Source: Branchiostoma floridae
Taxonomy: Eukaryota; Chordata; Leptocardii; Amphioxiformes; Branchiostomatidae
Length of the DNA: 64,000 nucleotides
Direction of reading: 5' to 3'
NCBI RefSeq assembly: GCF_000003815.2
Contig: NC_049981.1
Location: 12,915,304 to 12,979,303 of the forward strand
Part shown: positions 1-10,500 of the stretch, piece after piece
How the letters are laid out: every line of letters starts with the position of its first letter
Numbering within the stretch: position 1 is the first letter of the stretch
The notes under the pieces: generated by a model
Databases searched by the model: none
What the model was told of the DNA's origin: nothing
The model's input: the letters and a program-made list of their open reading frames with translations, nothing else
Made by a program: the position numbers and the translations under genes

Positions 1-119
1 CAATAATTAGATGCAAGATTTCTGTTCATTGTATAGTTCATTGTCACTAGATATGATTGTCACTATGTAATTGAATGCTACATCAAGCCTACATTGACAA
101 ATTTCCCTCTAATGTTCAG

Positions 120-3100
120 ACAACAACAACAACAAAAGCGTTGCCCACCACTTCTGTGGTGCCCCCTGTGGACCCATCTCTGAAGTGCAAGTCCATTGAC
201 CAGATGGCCAACAATGTGACATCCCTCATGCCCACACTGGCTACCATCCAGTGTAAAAGAAATGCAGACTGCACTGGAGTGACTTGTTCAGCCCAAACCA
301 AATCAGTGAGTACATGACTAAACTTATGTTTTAAAGTCCTCCTTTTGTAAATTTTGTACTTCAGCCCTAGGGAGTTTGTGAGTGATTGTGTGCATGCATG
401 CATGTTACATGTGATTCTGTGTTATGTGATATCCAATTTTTATACAACATTGCCATACATTCTCAGTGCTGTTTTTTTTTTTTGTTGGACTGGAAGTGTT
501 TATATTTTTTAGCAATTATAGATTGAGCATGGCTGCTAGGGATACAGAAAGCTACCAGCAAGGTTATCTTTTCTGTATAGTCTGCCATCTCTGATTGTAA
601 GACTGTTGTTACAGGACACACCAGTAGAGTCTGCCATCTCTGATTGTAAGACTGTTGTTACAGGATACACCAGTAGAGTTTGCCATCTCTGATTGTAAGA
701 CTGTTGTTACAGGATACACCAGTAGAGTTTGCCATCTCTGATTGTAAGACTGTTGTTACAGGATACACCAGTAGAGTTTGCCATCTCTGATTGTAAGACT
801 GTTGTTACAGGATACACCAGTAGAGTTTGCCATCTCTGATTGTAAGACTGTTGTTACAGGACACACCAGTAGAGTCTGCCATCTCTGATTGTAAGACTGT
901 TGTTACAGGATACACCAGTAGAGTTTGCCATCTCTGATTGTAAGACTGTTGTTACAGGACACACCAGTAGAGTTTGCCATCTCTGATTGTAAGACTGTTG
1001 TTACAGGACACACCAGTAGAGTTTGCCATCTCTGATTGTAAGACTGTTGTTACAGGACACACCAGTAGAGTCTGCCATCTCTGTTGTTACAGGACACACC
1101 AGTAGAGTCTGCCATCTCTGATTGTAAGACTGTTGTTACAGGACACACCAGTAGAGTTTGCCATCTCTGATTGTAAGACTGTTGTTACAGGACACACCAG
1201 TAGAGTTTGCCATCTCTGATTGTAAGACTGTTGTTACAGGACACACCAGTAGAGTTTGCCATCTCTGATTGTAAGACTGTTGTTACAGGATACACCAGTA
1301 AAGTTTGCCATGGACGTGACCCTACATGGATGTGCAGACCCAGTCTCTATGGATGTCACTATCAACTCTGCTGAGGTCGGGCTGGATCACACCCAGACTG
1401 TCACACAAAATGGGACCTACCAAATAGAAGGTCAGACTCTGTAACATACAAAAACTGTGCCTCTCTTTGTACAAATTATCTCTTCACAATCTTTCACCTA
1501 TTAGGAATGTAGTCTGTGTAACGCAAACTCCGCTGTCCAGGGCTAATTACGTGCAGCAATGTAGGACAGGTCATAAAAAGCTTGATTAAATCAGGCTATT
1601 AGAGATGCAGCATTGCTTGATTGTCAAAGTCTACCATCTCTACTGCCTTATTGTCAATTTTTAGCATTTCTGCCATTCTTTAGTTCTTTTTCTGTTTATA
1701 TGTCACACTAAGAATATGTGGCATATAACATGTGTGCATGTCATTCTGTAGTTTGCATAAGTATTTCTACACTCTGCAATCAATCTTGCAAGTATGCTCT
1801 TCATGAAAAAAACTCTTTTATCAATTATCTAACAGGATGTGTGTATTAATCAAAACAATAATTAATGGAAAAGCTTTTCATCTGAAAAGCTTGTTTATAA
1901 ATGCATTATTGATCAAATAATACTTGCTTCGAATATGCTGATAAATTATGGATTCTAGTTGTTAACCTTGTTTACGTTATTACATGGGAATGAACACAGT
2001 TGTCTTGGTGTGCTACAGGTCTGCAGGTGCCGATCGCTGGGTACAGTCTGCCAGCTGTGTACCAAGTCAACATGGCCAGGGTCAACAATGGCATGGATGT
2101 AAAGGTGGGCATAGACTCAAGAATTCTTGTTGTGGATTGAAATCTATTTGATGCTTTGGTAGTAGGAATGAAAGTATGACCTGTACATAGACACATGTTG
2201 AAGCCTGTAAGTTAGATTATATGGTTGCCAGAGGATTCTGTCAGACTAAGAACATAATTGCATAGAATTCACTGTCCATTCAGTGATGCAATGAACATTT
2301 TCTTTACTGTAATAGCATGTCATTGGGGAATGTATGTAATATTTATATAGCCATCAAATCATAAAATTCATACTTCCTTAGCTCAGAGTTAGAAAATTAA
2401 GTAAAAACTCATTCATGCATCCTATTATAAGTGGCTAAGCGTAAGCACAGTTTATGCTTTATATGTCACATTTTTTTTTACTTCCTTGCAGGACATAAAT
2501 TGAACTCAAATGTCTTTTGTGTATAGTTTGACATGCATAAGATGCAGTGACAAAAACACTATGTGTACTGTATTGTGTGTTTTCCCAGTTGGTACTAGGC
2601 CTGAGTTACGGACCGGTGCAGTACAGTTTCTTTCAGCTAGGGGAACAAGTTATCAGCATGCCTGCCTGCTCCACAGGTAAGCACGTATGTACCCACAGTG
2701 TAGTGGCTGTTACAGTAACCACCATGGAGTAACTTCGTTGGAACATTAATTAATTTATACTGTCGTAGAAATTGAATCAGGAAGGCAAAAATGCGCTCTT
2801 CTAGAACAATCTGTTAATTTTGTACCTTAAACACATGAATTTTGTGTATAATTCTTATGAAAAGGTAAATTTTGTTTTCTTTTTGTAGGTAGCCATCTGT
2901 ATACAAAAATATGAAAACATGCTTTGTCAGTTTTTTTTGTAAAATTCCAAATAATACACTCCTTGTCTCAAGTTAACACATAATTCCCACAATGTCGTAT
3001 ACGCTACTAAATTTGATAAAGAAATCAGAACTGAGGCAGCTCTCCTGTGCTGATAGAATTAGTTTTGAATGTGTCTGGTATAAGATTATATATCTTTATA

Positions 3101-3685
3101 TCATAGAATTCATAGAAAAGAAAGTCAGAAATTTTTGTCCTCACAAATTGTTTTCTTGTTAGACCCAGGCACACCAAGCAGGAGACATTCTACAGACAAA
3201 CACAGTAAGTATACTGTTCCTACTACACCAACTAGGATTGAAAAAATATTGTTTTTGTAGATAGATATCTACATTTGCATATGCCAACACCTGGAGACAT
3301 ACTTGGTCAGAGTGCCTGTAAAATCTCCGGATACTAGTCAATAGCATGAATGGCACATAATGTGCACATTCATTTGTTCATATACAGTCAAAACTTGTAA
3401 CCCAAGAACAACCACTCGGGACCGAAAAAATCTGGTCTCTATGCAGCTGATCATTCCCAATCCATTCATCTTTCCATCCATCCATTCATCAATTCATTAT
3501 TCTCTCTCCCCCCAGATACCATGGTGATTGTTGGTGCAGTGGTGGGGTCCGTCCTGGGTGTGGCCCTGCTGTGTGTGTTGGGGCTGCTGATTCGCCGATG
3601 GAGGAAGTCTTCCCTCAGCGTGTACGGAGACATGCAGGTGCTCATGAGCGCATCAAACGAAGACTTTGAACCGCTCACTGTCTAG
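120..3685 (+). CDS. Type I membrane protein with Thr-rich Cys-containing ectodomain (5' partial)
   Basis: Six exons can be joined: 120-305, 1289-1430, 2019-2104, 2589-2676, 3163-3204 and 3516-3685. All introns have GT-AG borders, exon phases agree, and the total is 714 nt (237 codons plus stop). The first visible exon begins right after an acceptor with a run of Thr codons, so the start and any signal peptide lie upstream of the window. The ectodomain has spaced cysteines (for example CKSID, QCKRNADCTGVTC, LHGCADPVS, PACST) and NVT/NGT sequons. The last exon encodes a hydrophobic segment (VIVGAVVGSVLGVALLCVLG), then a basic stop-transfer stretch (RRWRK) and a tail of about 28 residues ending FEPLTV. 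I do not recognise the ectodomain family. An adhesion or receptor role is only inferred from the topology. Intron 1 is filled by a minisatellite copying its own acceptor. Confidence 0.8.
578..1310 (+). repeat. 49-bp minisatellite, about 15 copies, containing a splice acceptor
   Basis: The unit reads roughly TGCCATCTCTGATTGTAAGA followed by CTGTTGTTACAGGACACACC and AGTAGAGT. The AG of the acceptor-like TGTTGTTACAG recurs at about 613, 662, 711, 760, 809, 858, 907, 956, 1005, 1054, 1091, 1140, 1189, 1238 and 1287, so the period is 49 bp except for one copy shortened by 12 bp. The last copy is the functional acceptor of the exon starting at 1289. Copies differ mainly by GATACACC/GACACACC and GAGTTT/GAGTCT. 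Confidence 0.95.
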
Positions 3686-5180
3686 CACACCCACTCTACT
3701 GGAGCACCAGAAATATGTCACTTCATAGTGCTAGTGTGTATGTGCGAGTGATGCATTGTGGTCTAGGTCAAAGTTCAAGATCTGTTGGACAATAATAATA
3801 TTTTGCATTACGATAGCGTCCAACTTGAACTTTGACCTAGACCCCAATGCAATCCTAAGTCAAAGTTTACGGTGTTGGATTGTAAGAAAAAATATTTTGC
3901 ATTGTTAGCAAAGGGTCCATCTTGAACTTTGACTTAGACCTCAATGCATCACTCTAGGTCAAAGTTTAAAATCCATTGGAGAGTAGGCAGAAGGATATAC
4001 AAAATGTACTCATTGGCAATGACTTTCAGTATCGTTTAAACCTCCTTTTGTGTTTTGCAAAAATGTCTAGACAACAGGGCACGGCCTACCTACTACTAGC
4101 CAAGGGGTGTTGAACTTTGACCTAAACCAAAATGCATCAATTCCACATGCACACTGGGAACTCTGTGAGGTAGTCAATGGGAGGAGACATTTCATAACTG
4201 GTTGTTTTCATACTTAAAGTTTGTACAAAGAAATCAGTCTGTAAATATTCAATGATGATGAAATATTTGTTTTGGTAATTTTTTGCTGGATAATCTCCAT
4301 TTACATGTACTACTCTACAGTCCTTTTAGTATGGTTTGTCTTCGGTCTAGTTTTTGTAAATGGATAACAGAGAGACAAAGCTGTACACAATGGTTTTAGT
4401 TTTAGTCGTAATTGCTGGTGAGTTGTGACAAGTTGTCTCTTGTAGGTCCTTACTGCTGTGTTTGTATGTTGTAATGTCACCATACATTCACCATTTTGAT
4501 TGTACATTTTTCTAAAGCTGATGGGAATTTTGCAAACATTCTGCTATGTATTTAGTATCATAGTATGTATTATACTCTAGAGGTTGTAGATGCTTATCAA
4601 TGCAAGGGTGAATTAAGTGGTGTTAGTGCAAAATCCATGTTGGTGAGTGGCTGTGAAAGTTACGTACATTCGGTGAATCTACCATTATTGGGATATTCTA
4701 TCATATTCTAATTTTATATCAGTTGGAGCTGTTCTACAGTAATTGCACTGTATTTCTGCTTATTGTTATGTAAACCTACATGTAAACTACATCTATTCTA
4801 GACATGCAGACATGGAATCTTTGACTTTACATTATATATACAGAATTGTAGAAGTTTGCACATTTCATTTTCATGTCTCAAAAACACTTCTGTAAAGATA
4901 GATAAATGTGAGGTTGCTGAGATGACAACATCAGTATTACAGTACTTTTACCTTCTGTGTAATCTTGCTGAAATGTTCACAGTATTATAGATCATCAGTC
5001 ACTGTTTTTACCATTTAGTGGGTTTAAGTTTAAGATTTTGTTTGTGGTATCTTTAGGAGCTGTTTGAAGAAGTATGAAACTTATGTGGAGCTGGTGTTGG
5101 AAATGGAAATTTTCAATGTTTACAGGACATAATCAGACTATCACTTAAGAGAGTGTAATTTTACAACGATAAGCTGCATG
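3686..5180 (+). other. Probable 3' UTR and flank of the first gene, with DR1-type motif cluster
   Basis: This follows directly after the stop codon and has no coding signal. At 3752-4130 it carries six copies, in both orientations, of a 13-bp motif AGGTCAAAGTTCA or close variants, each near a GATGCATT block. The rest is A/T-rich with no recognisable gene. Where the transcript ends is not clear from the sequence. Confidence 0.5.
3765..4123. promoter_or_regulatory. Cluster of six DR1-like nuclear receptor half-site pairs
   Basis: AGGTCAAAGTTCA (two AGGTCA-like half sites spaced by one A) occurs at 3765-3777 on plus and 3826-3838 on minus. Variants occur at 3857-3869 (plus), 3923-3935 (minus), 3956-3968 (plus) and 4111-4123 (minus). 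DR1 pairs are the known binding motif of HNF4, RXR/PPAR and COUP-TF receptors. That they bind such receptors here is inference. The copies also form inverted repeats, so a hairpin element is an alternative reading. Confidence 0.4.
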
Positions 5181-5224
5181 TACTCAATGACATGTGACAA
5201 TGAGATGTAAGACATTTCCACCAT

Positions 5225-5385
5225 GCTGGTTTGTTGTACCTGGAGGTTCCAAGGTACATTTGCTAAAGTTCCTGCATCCCTTCAGAGAGGGCACATAAGG
5301 CCATACCAATTTAATTTGTTGGTTCTCGGATTTTTTCATGAAAAATATGAAGCGACAGGGCGAAAAAAAAAAAAAAAAAAAAACT
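5225..5385 (+). mobile_element. SINE-like element, truncated, with A-rich tail
   Basis: The block CCAATTTAATTTGTTGGTTC at about 5307-5326, then an A-run at 5363-5383, matches the reverse complement of 6430-6515, which carries CCAATTTAATTCGTTGGTTC and a T-run. The two copies are therefore the same interspersed element in opposite orientation. This copy lacks the tRNA-like head. Confidence 0.6.
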
Positions 5386-6424
5386 TCTCTGATGGCAAAG
5401 CCATTGCTGAATCTGGCCATGGGGGCTCTCGTATCATACTCACTGAGACACTAACGGTACAGTAAGTGCTACCGGTACATACATTGCTATTTTCGTATGT
5501 TATTTTCACGATAATTGATTTTATTGATTTCTTTCAGTTTACCGAATTGTACGAAAACATTAGAATTATGGTTATTGATAAAAGGTGACATTGTAATTAT
5601 GAATTTTATATGTACCATCCTGGTTTGATTCAATTGGAAACAACAGTCTGAAAATGCAGTCTTCATTTTTGTCTTTTATTCATGGAGGTCAAAAACAAAG
5701 TGTCCATCTTACAGTAACTGAAACTTATCAACAAACCCCAAGGGGAACTCAAAATAATTTAATATTTGCTCTGCTTGACAAGAATTCCCAGTCTTACTGC
5801 AACTCTGTGCTACCTACTTTGTCAAAATTCTACTCTTTAAAAGTCAAAAACCCCTGTAAACTTACTACTAATTACTAGTACTTTGGGTGTATATGAACAA
5901 GCCCCAATTTGGCCAAGGGAACTCATATTTTTCTGTTGGCTAAATACTTCGAAATAATTTTTGGTTTGTCCATCAAATATCAAGGAAATTATATTTCATC
6001 AAACCCACCTGCACATCTTTTGGGCCCTCGATGCATATCTGTTAATTATGTGACAGAAGAAGAAGAAGACATGTTTTCATAAATAAATTTTGTCTGTTGG
6101 CCAAGAAGTTTCTTGACTTCTGTCCCCGGTTAAAAACTGTACACACCACAAAAAATGTGGCTTTCCTGGATCCACAGACATGGTATTTTCTTCTCCTGCT
6201 ACTGCACTACCTTCTACTACACTTCTTCAAGCTCCAATTCTACTCTATTTGTATTCAAAATTATCCGACTCCGGTACTCCTTCCCCTTCTATTTTTCTGG
6301 TGGCGCCATTTTGATTTTAAGAATGATGCTTCTGATTGGCTAATCTCCGTCACATGATCACCTAGGTCACAACTTCAAAGAGAGACACCTATCGACTTAT
6401 TGAAAAACTGCAGCCTTCAGATGG

Positions 6425-6665
6425 CCTGGGGAGAAAATTTTTTTTTTTTTTTTTGGTTTTGCGATTTTTTGAAGCGGCGATTCCGAGAACCAACGAATTA
6501 AATTGGTGTGGCCTAACCAAGACACCTCCTTGAACACTGGACCCTGTTTTACCTCCAAAAGACAGGTGCAACCCTAACCTTGATGCCCTTCCCAGGATTG
6601 AACCCTGGTCTCCCTGTTACATTTGTACTAACGAATTGAAACTAGCTCACATGCAAATTTGTAGG
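6425..6665 (-). mobile_element. tRNA-derived SINE with A tail
   Basis: Read on the minus strand it starts with a tRNA-like head (GTGAGCTAGTTTCAATTCG as A-box-like, GGTTCAATCC as B-box), continues with a body shared with 5225-5385, and ends in a homopolymer A run (T run at 6439-6456 on plus). Head, body and A tail are the standard layout of a tRNA-derived SINE. Confidence 0.6.
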
Positions 6666-6669
6666 TCTG

Positions 6670-8790
6670 AATCTTCAGTTTCAACCAACCAGCATAACAA
6701 CTGTGACATCACATGCATAGACATCACAGCCTTCTTTCCAGATCATGTATTATACATTATAGTCTTACTGTAGCAGATGCCTGGGATGCCGGCCCTGTTG
6801 TCAGATACATTTCATCATAATCTATAAAGCCTATAAATACTTGTACTACATTGTATATGTATACGGAAAAAAGTATACAAGAATGGCAATCATTTTTCAT
6901 ACATGGGTGTATATGTCAAGAATCAGATTTACGTACAAGCCTGCTGTCATCCTACGCTGTAAAGAGAAAATTCGCCAGATTTAAACTTTCCCTATACTAC
7001 AGACTTCTTTAGGTTCCCTGACCATGGCCCAAGTCATATGACTGAAATTATTTGTTATTTGATCCTGAAGATAGTTGACTAAATTGTGCTACAGTCTATC
7101 CTACTGACTGGCTCTCTGTAACACAGGCTAAGTTGAAGCTAGTGGGATCTGAAAAACTGGCAATCTCTTTACTGTGATGGAAGACAGTTGACATGTCAAT
7201 AAATCAAATGTTCTCAGTTACATACATCATGAATGGTCGGCCCTTTAACCTCCCCCCTGCTGCCTGACTACAACTGTACAAAATGTGTCTCAGCAAAAGG
7301 TTCCCTCAGTAGGGAGAAGGTTAAACTGTGACGTTTTAAACTCATGTTGTGCCTTGATAAGGAATATGGATGTTTAAGTGCCTGTTTTGAAGGTGTGTCA
7401 CTGGTATCTGCTTTGCTGCTGCAAATACATATATCAAGAGTATTATCTTGTGAGCTGTGAGTTATGTGTAGCCTTCAATATGTAAACAAGAGTTCGTAGA
7501 CCTCAGGCCTGCATGAAATGTATTGGGTTTCTTTAGACCTATTGTGTATTTTTGCCTTTTTGTCTGTGGTACGTGGTTGGAAAAATGAGCTTTTTACTGT
7601 GTTGGTTGTGCACCATGCAAAAGTCTGACTCTGAAATTCCATTTTCTGAATTTGTAAGTTTGGACAGGGATGAACATTACTTATTTTGGATTTCTTAAGT
7701 ATGTAACCAACCACAGTACTTTGAAGTTGTTGAGACGCTACCTTTTTTTGTCTCAGATGGCCCATGCACATGTAGTTACTCTGTCACATGATATACTAAT
7801 ATCTTCCTATTTCAATGTACTGACCTAATGCAGCTGCTAAGTCTCCTTGGTTTGTGTTCTTCCAATGATATTCATTAAAGATTTATTTCTGGGGTGTTAT
7901 TCACTTGACATCGGAATGTTACTCGCATAATTTGACCAATGATACTTTTATCTGTAGTTCCATAGACATTAGACAACATGAATAGTGGTAGCCCCCATGC
8001 AGCAGCAACAGTTAGTCCCCAGGGTGGTATGATATTTTCATTCAATCCATCCAACCCAAACCTAAATCTCCTGTAGTATCTAAGCCAAATTTAACAGCAT
8101 AATTTACTATGAAAAATGTCCTTGTCAATCCCATTTATAGATGGCAAGCTGATGGCAATGGAAGCTTTGAAAAGTTCAGAAGCTGTTGTAGTCAAAGCAA
8201 ACACCCAGCAAACATCCCCGCAAACCAATGAGCAGTTGCTTAGAAGGGGAATTTCATCATATATTTGCCGCGACAAAATGCAACAAACGATACTGAATTT
8301 AAAACAGAACAAAGCTAAGCCTCCACCACTTAACCCTGCCTGTACCATAGATTAAGCAGGCCCAAAAACCAAGCGAATATGACTAGCCCAAAACAACAAA
8401 TTACATGTATACAGTATGGAAATGGCATTACCAAAGAAACAAAAAGAAACACAGGAGAAATCATACACATACCTTTCTCTTATGCCCACACTCTATACAG
8501 TTCTCCTCCACATTAGAAAATTGCATCTTCTTCTGTTTAAGTTCAAGTTCAACCATGATTGCCAACAGGGTAAAGGAACTTGTACCGAAACTTAAAACTC
8601 AGTACTATACAGCTCTAGAAACACCACAAAGAGTAATAAGCAAACTCCAATTATACCTGACCAACAGATATATAATCTTGTACACTCCCGTCATCTGGCA
8701 AACTGTCAGTGCCACTAAGTAACCTGATACATTGAAGGTGGCCCAGGCCAGATGATGGTTCTACACCCAACCATAATCTGTTTTTAAAAC
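6670..8790. other. No recognisable gene
   Basis: Short open frames occur on both strands, but none shows a domain, a repeated structure or a plausible exon border set. The stretch is A/T-rich intergenic sequence as far as can be read. Confidence 0.5.
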
Positions 8791-8794
8791 CAAG

Positions 8795-9540
8795 CAGATA
8801 TTGGGAGGATGCCCCAACCACACTAAAACAGGGTCAACCTATACAGTATCAAGTTCAAGCACTAGGAGGCCCAAAATCAAACCTGACCACCAGGACACCA
8901 CAAACAACTCACGTACCAAATGGCAACACAATGGCACCTTGCGTTCCGGAGATACAGCGCACGCCCCGTGCCCGCACAAAAGGTAACCTAAAATGTCAAG
9001 TTCAAGCACCAAGGGCGCCAAAATCAAAATTGAGCATTATTCAGCCACCGCCGACACATGTGCCAAATATCATCGCGCCAGCACCAGCCGTTCAGAAGAT
9101 ATAACTCCGGAAACACCCCTCCCGGACACAAAATTCGACCTGCCGGGTCAAGTTCAAACGCGACAAGGCCCAAAGTCAATCCTAGGCAACAGGCAACACC
9201 CCCCACCCATGCACAAAAAATCGTCGCAATCGCGCGTATCGTTCCGGACACACAGCGTCAAAAGTGCCCCAAAAACACCAAAAATGNNNNNNNNNNNNNN
9301 NNNNNNNNNNNNNNNNNNNNNNNNNNNNNNNNNNNNNNNNNNNNNNNNNNNNNNNNNNNNNNNNNNNNNNNNNNNNNNNNNNNNNNATCAAACCTGAGTG
9401 TTAGGCTACCACCCCCAACCCACGTACCAAAAATCGTCGTGCTCGCACCATCCGTTCACGAGATACAGCGCCCTACATCCCCGGCTACCGAAAAGTTCCC
9501 ACCAGCATCAAAACCATACCTGCATACATGCAGGTAATAA
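8795..9540 (-). repeat. Approximately 150-bp tandem family, antisense array, interrupted by gap
   Basis: CAAGTTCAA recurs at 8850, 8997 and 9149 (spacing 147 and 152), each followed by a GGCCCAAA/GGCGCCAAAATC-like block, a CCAAATATCATC/CCAAAAATCGTC-like block and GAGATACAGCGC-like sequence. The same blocks occur in the opposite orientation at 46605-47290 and at scattered loci across the window. The array is broken by 100 undetermined bases. Confidence 0.7.
9287..9386. other. Assembly gap (N run)
   Basis: 100 undetermined bases inside the tandem repeat array. The true length may differ, because the repeat is a likely cause of the gap. Confidence 0.99.
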
Positions 9541-10415
9541 AGGAATAAACTGGACAACATGCATGGTGGTGAATATTCAACACATTATAAGAAAGAACTG
9601 AAATCAAAATTCTAAAACAATTTATTTTGCAATTACTGGGCACCAGGCAATGTTGTTATACCAGGTATTTAACGACTGTTTGGATGATTGTTAGCTACTT
9701 CTCTCCAAAAAAGTTTCCTGTAATGTCGTTTTCCCTACTTCAGATAAATTCACTCTCTACAACTGGATGGAAAATGGAGAATTACTTCTTCCTGACGTTT
9801 CGAGTGACGCCCATCACTCTTCTTCGGTGTCACAAGGGTTTCGACAGCAAATCAAATTCTAGCTCAGGGTTATATACGGGAAACTTATGGCCATATTTCC
9901 CCAAGCCAGACTTTGGTCCACATCATTAGTTGACATATAATATTGCACTAATCAGCTCACACGATGCGAAATCGACACCTGTAACTGCAGTTCTGATTCA
10001 TTCCGCTGAATGCTGGTGGCGTCCTTGAACCGCTGGAAGTTGGAGAACCATCTTGAACCATCTTGGGGCTGGAGAACGTCACTTATAAAACTGATGCTGG
10101 CGATCGTTACAACATATAAAAAGGGAAATGTCCAAAATTCATAATGTGTTGATGTGGTTGAGGTGGCGACCATGACAGCGTTTCTGACTGGTGTCACCAT
10201 GACTTCATAAAACCCGGCCCCACAGTCGCCCTATTTGTACTTCATTGTGCTGCGGATGCAGCTCATAAAGACTCGAGTCAGACTGTTCACAAAACCACTT
10301 GAAACCAAACAATCCGCCACTGCACACAGCTGACAAGTGGGAGGCGTGTTCGTCAGCATATTGACTTACCTGCGTGCGCAAATTAACATGTACTTCAGTT
10401 CAGTGATTGCGTCAG

Positions 10416-10423
10416 TTATATAC
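10416..10423 (+). promoter_or_regulatory. TATA-like element upstream of the mucin-like gene
   Basis: TTATATAC lies about 80 bp upstream of the ATG at 10501, at a distance that would allow a short 5' UTR. This is only a position-based suggestion. Confidence 0.3.
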
Positions 10424-10500
10424 TGTACTACAGCACACCTAACTGGGTATTTCGTCGAGCTACCAGTCGTAGGAAGACGACTGATTGTGAAGAAGATACT

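Noticed and set aside
9058-9537. 159-codon open frame on plus
   Set aside because: Half of it is the N gap; remainder is repeat array.
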